Positions 52,471 through 61,615 of a stretch of DNA of 64,000 nucleotides are shown in pieces. The notes below the pieces were generated by a model. The model was given only the letters and a program-made list of their open reading frames with translations. It searched no databases and was not told the DNA's origin. Position numbers and translations under genes: made by a program. Source of the DNA: Erythrobacter insulae (GTDB taxonomy: Bacteria; Pseudomonadota; Alphaproteobacteria; Sphingomonadales; Sphingomonadaceae); assembly GCF_007004095.1 (NCBI RefSeq), contig NZ_VHJK01000001.1:1058501-1122500 (forward strand), in the 5' to 3' direction. Numbering within the stretch: the first letter of the stretch is position 1; each line of letters begins with the position of its first letter.

Positions 52471-53969
52471 CCCACGCTCCCCTCGAGAGAAATCGCCAGC
52501 AATTTCTGCGCTTCGACGGCGAACTCCATCGGCAGTTCCTTCAGCACATCCTTGGCAAAACCGTTGACGATCAGCGCCACAGCCTCTTCCTCGTCCAGCC
52601 CGCGTTGCTGCGCGTAGAACATCTGTTCGTCGCTGATTTTCGAGGTGGTGGCCTCATGCTCGATCTGCGCGCCGGGGTTTTTCACTTCGATGTAGGGCAC
52701 GGTGTGCGCACCGCTTTTATCGCCGAGCAGCAGACTGTCACACTGGGTGAAATTGCGGACACCTTCGGCCTTCGGACCCACGCGAACGAGGCCGCGATAG
52801 GTGTTGTTCGAATGCCCGGCGCTGATCCCTTTGGAGATAATCGTCGAGCGTGAACCCTTGCCATTATGGATCATCTTGGTGCCGGTGTCGGCCTGTTGGT
52901 AATTGTTGGTCACAGCGACCGAATAAAACTCGCCAACGCTGTTTTCGCCGTTGAGAACGCAGGACGGATATTTCCATGTCACCGCGCTGCCGGTTTCCAC
53001 CTGCGTCCAGCTGATTTTGGAGCGGTCGCCCTGACACAGCCCGCGCTTGGTCACAAAATTGTAGATCCCGCCCACGCCTTCGCTGTTGCCGGGATACCAA
53101 TTCTGAACGGTTGAATATTTGATCTCGGCATCTTCCATCGCAACCAATTCGACCACGGCGGCGTGCAGCTGGTTTTCATCGCGCATCGGCGCGGTGCAAC
53201 CTTCGAGATAGGACACGTAAGCGCCCTTTTCGGCGATGATCAGCGTGCGTTCAAACTGACCGGTGTTTTCGGCGTTGATGCGGAAATAGGTGCTGAGCTC
53301 CATCGGACAGCGCACGCCTTCGGGCACATAAACAAAAGTGCCATCGGAAAAGACCGCTGCGTTGAGACAGGCAAAATAATTGTCGCGCGTCGGCACAACC
53401 CGGCCCAGCCACTTCTTCACGAGCTCGGGATATTCTTTGATTGCTTCTGAGATCGAGCGGAAGATCACACCCGCCCGCATTAACTCCTCGCGAAAAGACG
53501 TCGCAACGCTGACACTGTCGAACACAGCGTCCACGGCGACTTTCTTTGCGCCTTTCACCCCGGCGAGAACTTCCTGTTCGCCCAAAGGAATGCCGAGTTT
53601 ATCGTAGACGCGCTTTATTTCGGGATCGAGATCGTCAAGCGAGTCCAGCTCGATCTTTTTGGTGGGCGCGGCGTAATAATACGCATCCTGATAATCGATT
53701 TTCGGATAGCCGACCTTGGCCCAATCCGGCTCTTCCATTTCCTGCCACAGGCGGAATGCTTTCAGGCGCCAGTCGAGCATCCACTCCGGCTCGCCTTTTT
53801 TGCCGGAGATGAACCGAACGGTGTCTTCGTTCAGCCCTTTTTCCGCAAATTCGGTTTCAATGTCCGAAGACCAGCCGTGCTCGTATTCTCCGGCGTTCGC
53901 CGCAGCCGCCGCTTTGGCATCGGCATCAATTTCATCTTCATGGGTTTTGAGATCGACGTTTTCGGTCAT
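52467..53969 (-). CDS. sufB: SUF scaffold subunit SufB
   Basis: Main scaffold protein of the SUF system, 500 residues. Conserved segments include [47 protein letters not shown]-type strands ([20 protein letters not shown]) and [20 protein letters not shown] near the end. A conserved Cys for sulfur transfer is present in the C-terminal half ([20 protein letters not shown]). It overlaps the regulator and DUF559 genes by four bases. Confidence 0.95.
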   Translation of the reverse strand: MTENVDLKTHEDEIDADAKAAAAANAGEYEHGWSSDIETEFAEKGLNEDTVRFISGKKGEPEWMLDWRLKAFRLWQEMEEPDWAKVGYPKIDYQDAYYYAAPTKKIELDSLDDLDPEIKRVYDKLGIPLGEQEVLAGVKGAKKVAVDAVFDSVSVATSFREELMRAGVIFRSISEAIKEYPELVKKWLGRVVPTRDNYFACLNAAVFSDGTFVYVPEGVRCPMELSTYFRINAENTGQFERTLIIAEKGAYVSYLEGCTAPMRDENQLHAAVVELVAMEDAEIKYSTVQNWYPGNSEGVGGIYNFVTKRGLCQGDRSKISWTQVETGSAVTWKYPSCVLNGENSVGEFYSVAVTNNYQQADTGTKMIHNGKGSRSTIISKGISAGHSNNTYRGLVRVGPKAEGVRNFTQCDSLLLGDKSGAHTVPYIEVKNPGAQIEHEATTSKISDEQMFYAQQRGLDEEEAVALIVNGFAKDVLKELPMEFAVEAQKLLAISLEGSVG

Positions 53970-54394
53970 GCCAGTTCTTTTTCAATTGAGAGAGGTTGGG
54001 GTCGCAGCTGGGTCAGGCTGATATTCGCCAGCGCGCTGCGCAGCGCGTCATTAATTACAGGCCAATGCGGCTTCATCGTACAGCGTGCCTCGTGATCGCA
54101 ATCGCCAGTCGCCTCGATACAGGCCGTCAGCGCAATGGGCCCTTCGACCGCTTCGACAATATCCGCGACTGTGATTGCGGCGGCTGGCCGCGCGAGTTGC
54201 ATACCGCCATTCGCGCCGCGTTCTGACCGCAGCAAACCGGCAGCAGTCAATTTGCTGACGAGTTTTTGCACGGTCGGTTTCGGCAGGCCGGTTTCAGCCG
54301 CGAGCTCGCTCGCACTGATCCGGCTTCCGCCGCAATGGCCGGCGGCCGCGCTCATCGTGATGACAGCGTAATCTGCGAGATTGGAAAGGCGCAT
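53966..54394 (-). CDS. Rrf2-family regulator of the SUF operon
   Basis: A 142-residue helix-turn-helix repressor of the Rrf2/IscR/SufR type. It starts [20 protein letters not shown], has a winged-helix part with [19 protein letters not shown], and three cysteines ([13 protein letters not shown] and the Cys in LTACIEATG) near residues 92-107 that could bind an Fe-S cluster, so it would sense cluster supply. It is the first gene of the operon, overlapping sufB by four bases. No ribosome site is seen before the ATG, so a leaderless transcript is possible. A palindrome lies eight bases upstream. Confidence 0.9.
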   Translation of the reverse strand: MRLSNLADYAVITMSAAAGHCGGSRISASELAAETGLPKPTVQKLVSKLTAAGLLRSERGANGGMQLARPAAAITVADIVEAVEGPIALTACIEATGDCDHEARCTMKPHWPVINDALRSALANISLTQLRPQPLSIEKELA

Positions 54395-54401
54395 GATGTT
54401 T

Positions 54402-54426
54402 AATTCGGACTGTTTTGATCCGAATT
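54402..54426. promoter_or_regulatory. Candidate SUF operator palindrome
   Basis: AATTCGGA (54402-54409) and TCCGAATT (54419-54426) form a perfect 8-bp inverted repeat with a 9-base spacer. It begins eight bases upstream of the regulator start codon, where an autoregulating Rrf2 protein would bind. The 25-base size fits Rrf2-type operators. Confidence 0.6.
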
Positions 54427-54509
54427 CAAGCCAAAACCCCTTGTTGCGAGTCGTTAGCGGTTTGAAAAGACTGGTCGATCACTCTCGCAAAGCCAGCGCG
54501 CAGGGTGCA

Positions 54510-55400
54510 TCAGTCTTGCGGATTGGGTGCCGAACCGATGCTTCTGAATTGCTTTAGCCGATCGAGATTTTTCAAACGCAGCATGGTTTGAAACAGCGGC
54601 TCTTGCGGCCCGCCAAGCCGGGTTGGTGTGTAACCGCAATATCGCCGGATCTCGCGGATCATATGCGGTTGATCATAAAAAGCATCCGCAATTTCTGCTT
54701 CGGCTTCGTCGGTCAATTCAGGCTGCGCCAAAAGGCTGGCGGCTCTGACGGCGCGATATTTCCGCGCGAGCGCTCTGGGCGAAAGGCCAAAATATCGTGT
54801 GACCAATCGTTCACCTTGCCGGCGCGAATAATTCAGATTTCCAAACAGCGTCTCAACATCAGGATTGAGCGATGTGCCGAGCCACGCGACGCCTTGTTCG
54901 ATCAACTTTTTGTGCGCAGCAGGGATCGGCTGAAGGCGCGGAGCGATCCAATCCGCCAGCAGCCTGCACCCCTCTTCGCCGGTGATCTGCCCTGACCGGT
55001 AAAGGTCATTGGTGGCTTTGGCGAAATCGTCAATTTCCGGTCCCAGCAATTCCGTAGCAGGCATGAAGCGATTGAAATTTTCATTCGCTGCGGATTGCGT
55101 AAGGGCGGCCCAGCCCAGCGGTGACAACGATGCGCCAATCGCGTGCCACGGGCCGGTCATTTTGAACGGGGCCGCAACATCGAAACCTGCGAGCAAATGG
55201 CCTTCACCCACCAGCGGATCGACCCGCCCCGATATATTGAGTTCTCCCGAGCCATACGGGAACAACACAAGCTGCGATAAAGCTCCGGGATGCCGGTCTT
55301 CAACCTCGCGCTCGTCCCAGGCAAAATGGAAAAGCGCCAGGACATGTTCGGCCAGGTCAGCCGGCGGGTTGTAATATTCAAGATGGAAAGGGGACGGCAT
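54510..55400 (-). CDS. AraC-family regulator
   Basis: A 296-residue transcription regulator. The first 190 residues are a variable effector domain (start MPSPFHLEYYNPPADLAEHV), and the C-terminal AraC domain shows RRQGERLVTRYFGLSPRALA then HMIREIRRYCGYTPTRLGGP. A similar protein is encoded just upstream on the same strand at 55597-56490; the shared segments YFG(L/V)SP and RDIRRYxGxTPT suggest an old duplication. Targets unknown. Confidence 0.85.
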   Translation of the reverse strand: MPSPFHLEYYNPPADLAEHVLALFHFAWDEREVEDRHPGALSQLVLFPYGSGELNISGRVDPLVGEGHLLAGFDVAAPFKMTGPWHAIGASLSPLGWAALTQSAANENFNRFMPATELLGPEIDDFAKATNDLYRSGQITGEEGCRLLADWIAPRLQPIPAAHKKLIEQGVAWLGTSLNPDVETLFGNLNYSRRQGERLVTRYFGLSPRALARKYRAVRAASLLAQPELTDEAEAEIADAFYDQPHMIREIRRYCGYTPTRLGGPQEPLFQTMLRLKNLDRLKQFRSIGSAPNPQD

Positions 55401-55596
55401 GGCGGCTTATTGCGACCCGCCGCCGCACCGTCCCGATAGCCGGCATTCCGGGATGCTCTGATCCAGTGAAGGCCGGCTGGGCGCGAGGGTTAGATCGAAG
55501 TGCTTCATAGGTATTGTATGGCAGCGACATAAGAATGCGCAGCGGCATATCTAGAGCAGGTATCGGTATTTTTCGATGGCGTCACGCCCATTCGCC

Positions 55597-56490
55597 TCAA
55601 CGCAGGATCTTGGCACTTTCGCCGTGCGCTTCCGGGTCAAGCGTATCCTGCATCAGGGACGCATTTTTGAAAGCGGTCGGCGTTCGCCCGGTGTATCGGC
55701 GGATATCCCGGATCAAATGTGCCTGATCAAAATAAATGCTGAGAATTTCAGCCCGCAATTCGTCGGACAAGTCAGGATTGGCGAGGAACATTGCAGCGCG
55801 GATCGCGCGATATCGCTTTAGCAAGCGCGAAGGCGACACGCCAAAGTAACGTTTGCAAAGACGCTGGGCCGACCGTGTCGATACGCCCACCTGCGCATAC
55901 AATTCCTCAAGCGGCGGGTTCAGCGCGCTCGATAACCACGCATTCACCGCGCCGACAAAACGGGCATGCTCGGCGTTGATCGCACCAGACCGCTGTCTCA
56001 CAGCTTCTGACATTACAGTGCATATCTTTCCGACGGATCCATCACCGGCTGCGAATTGCTGTGCCAGATCGCGCAACTGTTCAATCTCGTGCTGCGCGAA
56101 AATCTGGCTTGCAGGAACCATGCAATCGTTCACATCATCCGCGGCCAATCCCGAAAGACAATGCCAGCCAAGCGGCGTGAGCGACGCGCCAACAATCTTT
56201 AAAGGGCCATGCAGCGTAATTGGCGCTGCGCTCATCAGAGGTGCGGTGCAAGTGACCTGTTCGGACCGGTGAACCCCTTTGCCATCAGGCCGCAGATTAG
56301 AGTGGCCCTCGACATAGACCATCAGCTGCGCAGAATAGGCCGGCATCACCTCATCCAAAACGGCAGCATCGCTTGTTACGACAAAAAACGTATTGATCAG
56401 ATCAGACAGGTCAGCCGGCGCCGCAATCAGCTCAAAACCGAAGGGTATCGGATCAGTAAGATCAAATTGGCTTAGCTGGGTCTGAGGCAT
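55597..56490 (-). CDS. AraC-family regulator, paralogue of the 54510 gene
   Basis: A 297-residue regulator with an N-terminal effector-like domain and a C-terminal AraC domain: RSAQRLCKRYFGVSPSRLLK and AHLIRDIRRYTGRTPTAFKN. Its layout matches the neighbour at 54510-55400. Upstream of it lies the DUF885 gene on the same strand, whose stop is seven bases away, so read-through from that gene is likely. Both regulators may act on the same or related targets. Confidence 0.85.
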   Translation of the reverse strand: MPQTQLSQFDLTDPIPFGFELIAAPADLSDLINTFFVVTSDAAVLDEVMPAYSAQLMVYVEGHSNLRPDGKGVHRSEQVTCTAPLMSAAPITLHGPLKIVGASLTPLGWHCLSGLAADDVNDCMVPASQIFAQHEIEQLRDLAQQFAAGDGSVGKICTVMSEAVRQRSGAINAEHARFVGAVNAWLSSALNPPLEELYAQVGVSTRSAQRLCKRYFGVSPSRLLKRYRAIRAAMFLANPDLSDELRAEILSIYFDQAHLIRDIRRYTGRTPTAFKNASLMQDTLDPEAHGESAKILR

Positions 56491-56496
56491 CTCAAC

Positions 56497-58317
56497 CTAT
56501 TCGTTGCGCTGGCTTTCGATCCACTTGACCACGTTTTCATCGAGAATGTCCAGCGGCACCGGCCCGCTCAGCAGGACTGCATCGTGAAAACCGCCCCAAT
56601 CAAAATCATCGCCGAGCTCTTTTTGCGCTTTACCGCGCAGCTCCATAATCTTGAGCTTGCCGATCATGTAGGCTGTGGCCTGGCCCGGTGTGGTGATGTA
56701 GCGTTCGATCGCTTTTACAACATCCCCTTCAGGATTGGGGGTATTGTCTTTAAGATATTGGATTGCCTCTTCGCGGGTCCAGCGTTTGGAATGCAGGCCG
56801 GTATCAACCACCAGACGACACGCCCGCCAAAGCTCCATGCCGAGCCGCCCGAAATCAGAATAGGAGTCTTGGTAAAAACCCATATCCTTGCCGAGTTCCT
56901 CTGTGTAGAGGCCCCAGCCTTCGGTGTAGGCTGTGACCCCGCCAAACCGGCGAAACGGCGGCACATTACCGAGCTCTGTCTGCAATGCGCGCTGCAAATG
57001 GTGGCCCGGAAAGCCTTCGTGATAGGCGAGCGCTTCAAGCTCGTTCTTTGACATATCCTGCAAACGATAAAGGTTCACGTAATAGGTGCCCGGGCGTGAT
57101 CCGTCCGCCGCCGGGCTTTGATAAAATGCCTTGCCTGCGCTTTTTTCACGGAATGCCTCGACTGGCTTGATGATCATCGAAGCCTTTGGCAGCGTGCCGA
57201 AATAATCCGGCAACTTCTGCTCCATCGCATCAAGCTTTTCCTGAGCATCGGCCAGATAGGCCTCGCGCGTGGTGTAATAGAAACGTTCATCGGTCCGAGT
57301 GAATTCAAAGAAATCCTGCAGCGATCCTGCAAACCCGACTTCGCCCATGATTACGCGCATTTCACCATGGATGCGCTCGACCTCGCGCAGACCGATATTG
57401 TGAATTTCGTCCGCAGTCAGGTCCGTAGTCGTGTAGCTTTTGAGGCGCGCGGCATAGTATTCTTCGCCCTGCGGCAAGCGCCAGATCCCGTCGTCGGTCG
57501 GTGCAATTTTCTGTTGGCGCCGCATTTCGGCCAGCAGCCGCCTATAACCGGGAAGGGCGGATTGAGCCCAAGCTTGCTCTGCGTCTTCGATCATCCCTTC
57601 GGAATCGTCAGATGACAGTTCCAGCTTTGCCACTTTGGCGGAAAAATCCTCAAGCACGGCGTTTTCATCACCCGCAGCGATCAGGCTTTCGAGATCGGCG
57701 ATGACATAGGGGTAAACCCAGTCGGGCGGCATGATGCCGGCCGCGGCCCGCTTGCGCGCCTGATCTGTCAGCATTTCCAGCTGCGGCCCGATACCCGCGA
57801 TCCGTTCAACATAGGCGAGCGCGTCCTGCTCGCTGCCAACGCGGTGGATGTTGATCAAAAATGCCGGAATACCGGTATGCGCGCCGCGGCGATGATCGAA
57901 TAGGAAATCATATTCGCGATAGGGGTACAACGAGGCGCTGCGCTCAGCCATCATTTCGAACAGGCGGAATGACAGCGCATCCCCCTCTGACAGGGCGGCG
58001 CGATCGTATTCGGCGCGCATTTCGGCAACGGCATCCTGAGTCGCTCTGTAATCGGCCGCAGCCGCTTCATCCGAGGGATCATCCCATTTGCCATAATCAG
58101 CGTCGCGGATACCGCGATAGGCTTTGCTCTGCGGTGATCGCTTTAATCCGGCTGCATCGTAATTTTCGAAAAACGCCGCCAGGTTTACGGAATTCTGTGC
58201 GCCAGCTTTTACGGCTGACGCCTGAGAAACGCTGTCCAAGGGCGCATTTGAGGATGGCGTACAGGCGGATGCAGCCAGAGCGACCAGCGAGATACCGGCA
58301 AATGCGAAACGACCCAT
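56497..58317 (-). CDS. DUF885 lipoprotein (putative metallopeptidase-like)
   Basis: A 606-residue lipoprotein with lipobox ALAASAC near residue 19. It belongs to the DUF885 family. A conserved core has ALAYHEGFPGHHLQRALQTEL, with adjacent His residues like a metal-binding site, followed by RFGGVTAYTEGWGLYTEELG and TPGQATAYMIGKLKIMELRG. Family members are thought to be metal-dependent peptidases, but the substrate is not known. Its gene ends seven bases before the second AraC gene. Confidence 0.8.
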   Translation of the reverse strand: MGRFAFAGISLVALAASACTPSSNAPLDSVSQASAVKAGAQNSVNLAAFFENYDAAGLKRSPQSKAYRGIRDADYGKWDDPSDEAAAADYRATQDAVAEMRAEYDRAALSEGDALSFRLFEMMAERSASLYPYREYDFLFDHRRGAHTGIPAFLINIHRVGSEQDALAYVERIAGIGPQLEMLTDQARKRAAAGIMPPDWVYPYVIADLESLIAAGDENAVLEDFSAKVAKLELSSDDSEGMIEDAEQAWAQSALPGYRRLLAEMRRQQKIAPTDDGIWRLPQGEEYYAARLKSYTTTDLTADEIHNIGLREVERIHGEMRVIMGEVGFAGSLQDFFEFTRTDERFYYTTREAYLADAQEKLDAMEQKLPDYFGTLPKASMIIKPVEAFREKSAGKAFYQSPAADGSRPGTYYVNLYRLQDMSKNELEALAYHEGFPGHHLQRALQTELGNVPPFRRFGGVTAYTEGWGLYTEELGKDMGFYQDSYSDFGRLGMELWRACRLVVDTGLHSKRWTREEAIQYLKDNTPNPEGDVVKAIERYITTPGQATAYMIGKLKIMELRGKAQKELGDDFDWGGFHDAVLLSGPVPLDILDENVVKWIESQRNE

Positions 58318-58460
58318 GATGACCCCTAATTTTTGGTTATGTGTTAGCGCTACCGCTCGTCAATGCGGGTTTACAAGTCAAGCCATCTCTTGCGTTGCCG
58401 CATCGGCGAGATGGTGCGTCAGGTGCAACGTCATGGGCAAAGCACCTTTCATCGATTGAC

Positions 58461-58570
58461 AAAAAAAGGGCGGCCCCGACGAACGGAACCGCCCATTTAA
58501 GTTGAGGAACTCTTCACATTGCTGCTCCGAGCCCTTCGGGTCGCGTGATGTTTTTACGAGATGAGCGCGC
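58461..58570 (-). ncRNA. Candidate small RNA with its own promoter and terminator
   Basis: A predicted transcript of about 110 bases on the minus strand. A sigma-70-like promoter (TTGAGA at 58601-58606, 18-base spacer, TACAAT at 58577-58582) would start it near 58570, and it ends at a strong intrinsic terminator: 10-bp stem (58468-58477 with 58485-58494), 7-base loop, then seven T bases (58461-58467). It contains a CCCGAAGGG stem. No ATG frame of any length lies in it (an overlapping frame starting with TTG lacks a ribosome site). It lies upstream of pyrD, antisense to nothing known. Confidence 0.55.
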
Positions 58571-58576
58571 CTTTTA

Positions 58577-58606
58577 ATTGTATGCAAACGACAAGGGCTG
58601 TCTCAA
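58577..58606 (-). promoter_or_regulatory. Promoter of the candidate small RNA
   Basis: TTGAGA (58601-58606) and TACAAT (58577-58582) with an 18-base spacer match the sigma-70 consensus at four of six and five of six positions. The first transcribed base would be near 58570. Confidence 0.5.
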
Positions 58607-58671
58607 AATTGCACATTTTTCAACGTTCTGCCCCCTCGACAGCTGCACAAAACCTGAGATAGGCGCGCTGA

Positions 58672-59724
58672 ATGCTGTTTCGTCTTTTAAAGCCCGCCAT
58701 TTTCGCGCTCGATTCGGAAACCGGGCATCGCCTCGCGATCAGCGGACTAAAAGCCATGCCGTCGCGCGGGGCGCGGTCATCACTCGCACAAGCGGGCAAG
58801 CTGGCAGTTGAAGTCGCCGGCCTGCGCTTTCCCAATCCTGTGGGTGTCGCCGCGGGCTTCGACAAAGACGCAGAGGTCCCAGACCCTTTATTGGGGCTGG
58901 GTTTCGGCTTTACCGAAGTCGGCTCAATCACGCCGCGCCCGCAAGCAGGCAATCCGAAACCCCGCTTGTTCCGGCTGGTGGAAGACAACGCAGTCATCAA
59001 CAGAATGGGATTCAACAATGCCGGAGCGGATGCGGCCTTAGCCAGATTGAAAGCGCGCGCCGGTCGCCCGGGCATCGTCGGGATCAATATCGGGGCAAAC
59101 AAGGATTCCGAAGACCGGATCGCCGACTACGCGGAAATGGCCCGTCTGATGGCCCCCTATGCCAGCTATCTTGCGGTCAATGTTTCCAGTCCGAATACGC
59201 CGGGTCTGCGTGCGTTGCAGGATGAAGCCGCGCTGGCCGATTTGATCGACGGTGTCATTGCCGCGCGCGATAAAGCCGCTGAAGGATCGCTGCCACCGGT
59301 CTTTCTGAAAGTGGCCCCTGATCTTGAACCGTCCGATATCGACGCGATTTCCCGCATCGCGATCGACAAGAAACTCGGCGCACTCATCGTATCCAACACG
59401 ACCATTTCACGGCCGCCGCTGCGATCGCATCATGCCGACGAAACCGGCGGACTTTCAGGCGCGCCCTTGCGCCGTCTCGCCTTGCAGAGAGTGCGCGATT
59501 TCCGGACTGCGACCGGCGGAGCAATGCCAATCGTAGGTGTAGGAGGGATCGCAACTGCGCAGGATGCCTGGGAACGGATCCGGGCTGGTGCCAGCCTGGT
59601 CCAGCTTTATTCGGCGATGGTTTATGAAGGGCCCGGCCTCGGCACCCGGATAGTCTCCGGTCTGGAACAGCTGATGCAGCGCGATGGTTTTACGAGCATT
59701 GCAGAGGCGGTCGGAACCGAATAG
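58672..59724 (+). CDS. pyrD: Dihydroorotate dehydrogenase (quinone), class 2
   Basis: Membrane-associated flavoenzyme that oxidises dihydroorotate in pyrimidine synthesis and passes electrons to quinone. The 350-residue TIM-barrel protein has the class 2 N-terminal helix (MLFRLLKPAIFALDSETGH), NPVGVAAGFDKDAE, and VNVSSPNTPGLR with the catalytic Ser near residue 170. LIVSNTTISRPPLRS and GASLVQLYSAMVYEGPGL are also typical. The next gene starts ten bases after its stop. Confidence 0.95.
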   Translation: MLFRLLKPAIFALDSETGHRLAISGLKAMPSRGARSSLAQAGKLAVEVAGLRFPNPVGVAAGFDKDAEVPDPLLGLGFGFTEVGSITPRPQAGNPKPRLFRLVEDNAVINRMGFNNAGADAALARLKARAGRPGIVGINIGANKDSEDRIADYAEMARLMAPYASYLAVNVSSPNTPGLRALQDEAALADLIDGVIAARDKAAEGSLPPVFLKVAPDLEPSDIDAISRIAIDKKLGALIVSNTTISRPPLRSHHADETGGLSGAPLRRLALQRVRDFRTATGGAMPIVGVGGIATAQDAWERIRAGASLVQLYSAMVYEGPGLGTRIVSGLEQLMQRDGFTSIAEAVGTE

Positions 59725-59734
59725 CGAGGGACGC

Positions 59735-61483
59735 ATGTTGAAACGCACCTTTGCCAGCATCGCCCTTGCGCTCACCCTGTCGGGCTGCGCTTCGTACTCC
59801 GCTCCGCTTCAAACCTCCGCCCCGCCAGCCATCGAAGCCGCTGGCGCCCGTGGAGGTGCAGGTACAGGTGTGCTTGCAGGTGCAGTGAGCGCCGCCGATC
59901 CACGCGCGACTGCGGCAGGCGAGGCAATTTTGGCAAAAGGCGGCTCTGCAACAGATGCCGCGATTGCCGTGATGCTGGCTCTGACCGTGGTCGAACCGCA
60001 AAGCTCGGGCATCGGCGGCGGCGGCTTTATGATCCACGCAGGCAGCGACGGTGTTGTCAGCTTTGATGGCCGCGAAACCGCACCCGCCAGCGCAACCGGA
60101 AAACGTTTCCTCAACGCCGAAGGCGAGCGCCTGCCCAGTTCATCGCGGACCCTTTCCGGTTTGAGCGTCGGCGTACCCGGCAATCTCGCACTCGCGGCCA
60201 AAGCGCATGAGCAATATGGCAAACTGGAATGGGCGCAATTGTTTGAACCCGCCATCACCTTGGCGCGCGACGGGTTCCTGATGAATACGCGTTTGAACGG
60301 CTCGCTTTCGGGAAGCAAAGGCCGGGCCGACAAATCGCCGGCAGCGCGCGCCATCTTTTTCGGCGCTGATGGGGAGGCTTTGCCAGTCGGCACGCGCGTA
60401 CAGGTACCAAGCCTTGCTGAAACGCTGGAACGCGTGGCGCAAAACGGGCCGAAAGCCTTTTATGAAGACAGCGCGAGCGAACTCGCCGCCTATATCGCCG
60501 CGCAAACCCCGCAAGACGGCAAAATGGATGCTTCCGACATTGTCGGATACCGCGCGAAACAGCGCGATGCGGTTTGCGGCCCTTACCGGACCTTTACCAT
60601 ATGCGGGATGGGCCCACCGTCTTCGGGCGGTGTTGCCGTGATCCAGATGCTGGGGCAGCTGGAGCGGTTCGATATCGCCGCAATGGGACCAGACAGCCTG
60701 ACATTCTGGCACGTTTTTCTGGAATCCCAACGCCTCGCCTATGCCGACCGCGAGCTTTACATTGGCGATGCGGATTTTGTTGCGGTCCCTGTAACGGGCC
60801 TCATCAATCCAGATTATGTCGCCAGCCGCAGCGCGCTGATCAATCCGGTCAAAGCCCTTGCGTCGGTCGAAGCGGGCACCCCGCCCGGTGCGCCATTTGC
60901 ACGGGCAGACGGCGATGAACCGCCCGAAAACGGCACCACGCATTTCTCTGTCGTAGATGCCCAAGGCAATGCGGTAAGCTACACTTCGACCATCGAAGGC
61001 GCATTTGGATCGGGACTGCATTTCGGCGGTTTTTATCTCAACAACGAACTCACCGATTTCAGCTCCTCACCAGAAGTGGATGGCAAGCCAGTCGCAAACC
61101 GCGTCGAAGGCGGCAAACGTCCGCGATCATCCATGGCGCCGACCATTGTCTTTAATGCGACCGGCGATCCGATCCTGATAATCGGTGCGGCGGGCGGCCC
61201 CACCATTCCGGTTCAGGTGGCGCGTTCGATCATAGGCGTCCTCGATTTCCGGATGACTGCGAAAGAAGCGCTGGCGATGCCGCTTGTCATGGCGTTCGGT
61301 TCGACCGTGATTACAGAAGAGGGCGGCGCGGTTGCAAGCATGACTGCCGAGTTCGAGGCGTTAGGCCACGGTTCGGTTCGCGTTCTGACACCGCGCGGAA
61401 AAGCCAATGCCTTGCGCCGAACCGATACAGGTTGGGAAGCGGCAGGCGATCCGCGCATTGCCGATTTGCTGGGGTACGAGTGA
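59735..61483 (+). CDS. ggt: Gamma-glutamyltransferase, lipoprotein form
   Basis: Transfers the gamma-glutamyl group of glutathione and similar compounds. The 582-residue precursor starts at the ATG at 59735 with lipobox LTLSGC (Cys17-18 region). It has the GGxATDAAIAVM start of the large subunit (GGSATDAAIAVMLALTVVEP), the substrate segment GGGGFMIH, and the self-cleavage site with catalytic Thr near residue 400 in NGTTHFSVVDAQGNAVSYT. The final GAAGGPTIP segment is conserved. Located in the periplasm or outer membrane. It follows pyrD by ten bases, so co-transcription is likely. Confidence 0.92.
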   Translation: MLKRTFASIALALTLSGCASYSAPLQTSAPPAIEAAGARGGAGTGVLAGAVSAADPRATAAGEAILAKGGSATDAAIAVMLALTVVEPQSSGIGGGGFMIHAGSDGVVSFDGRETAPASATGKRFLNAEGERLPSSSRTLSGLSVGVPGNLALAAKAHEQYGKLEWAQLFEPAITLARDGFLMNTRLNGSLSGSKGRADKSPAARAIFFGADGEALPVGTRVQVPSLAETLERVAQNGPKAFYEDSASELAAYIAAQTPQDGKMDASDIVGYRAKQRDAVCGPYRTFTICGMGPPSSGGVAVIQMLGQLERFDIAAMGPDSLTFWHVFLESQRLAYADRELYIGDADFVAVPVTGLINPDYVASRSALINPVKALASVEAGTPPGAPFARADGDEPPENGTTHFSVVDAQGNAVSYTSTIEGAFGSGLHFGGFYLNNELTDFSSSPEVDGKPVANRVEGGKRPRSSMAPTIVFNATGDPILIIGAAGGPTIPVQVARSIIGVLDFRMTAKEALAMPLVMAFGSTVITEEGGAVASMTAEFEALGHGSVRVLTPRGKANALRRTDTGWEAAGDPRIADLLGYE

Positions 61484-61615
61484 ACCGCCATTGGGGCCGC
61501 TTGCTTGCCGCGACGGAATTGAAACTCTAACCAGACCTGCATACCTGTTATGTCAGACGGCCCGAACGGCCACCTGACCAAGACCAAGCCTTTTAAGGGC
61601 ATAGGAGAGAAATTG

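Noticed and set aside
58378-58587. A 69-codon protein gene starting with TTG
   Set aside because: No ribosome site, and an intrinsic terminator lies in the middle of the frame, so a small RNA is the better reading.
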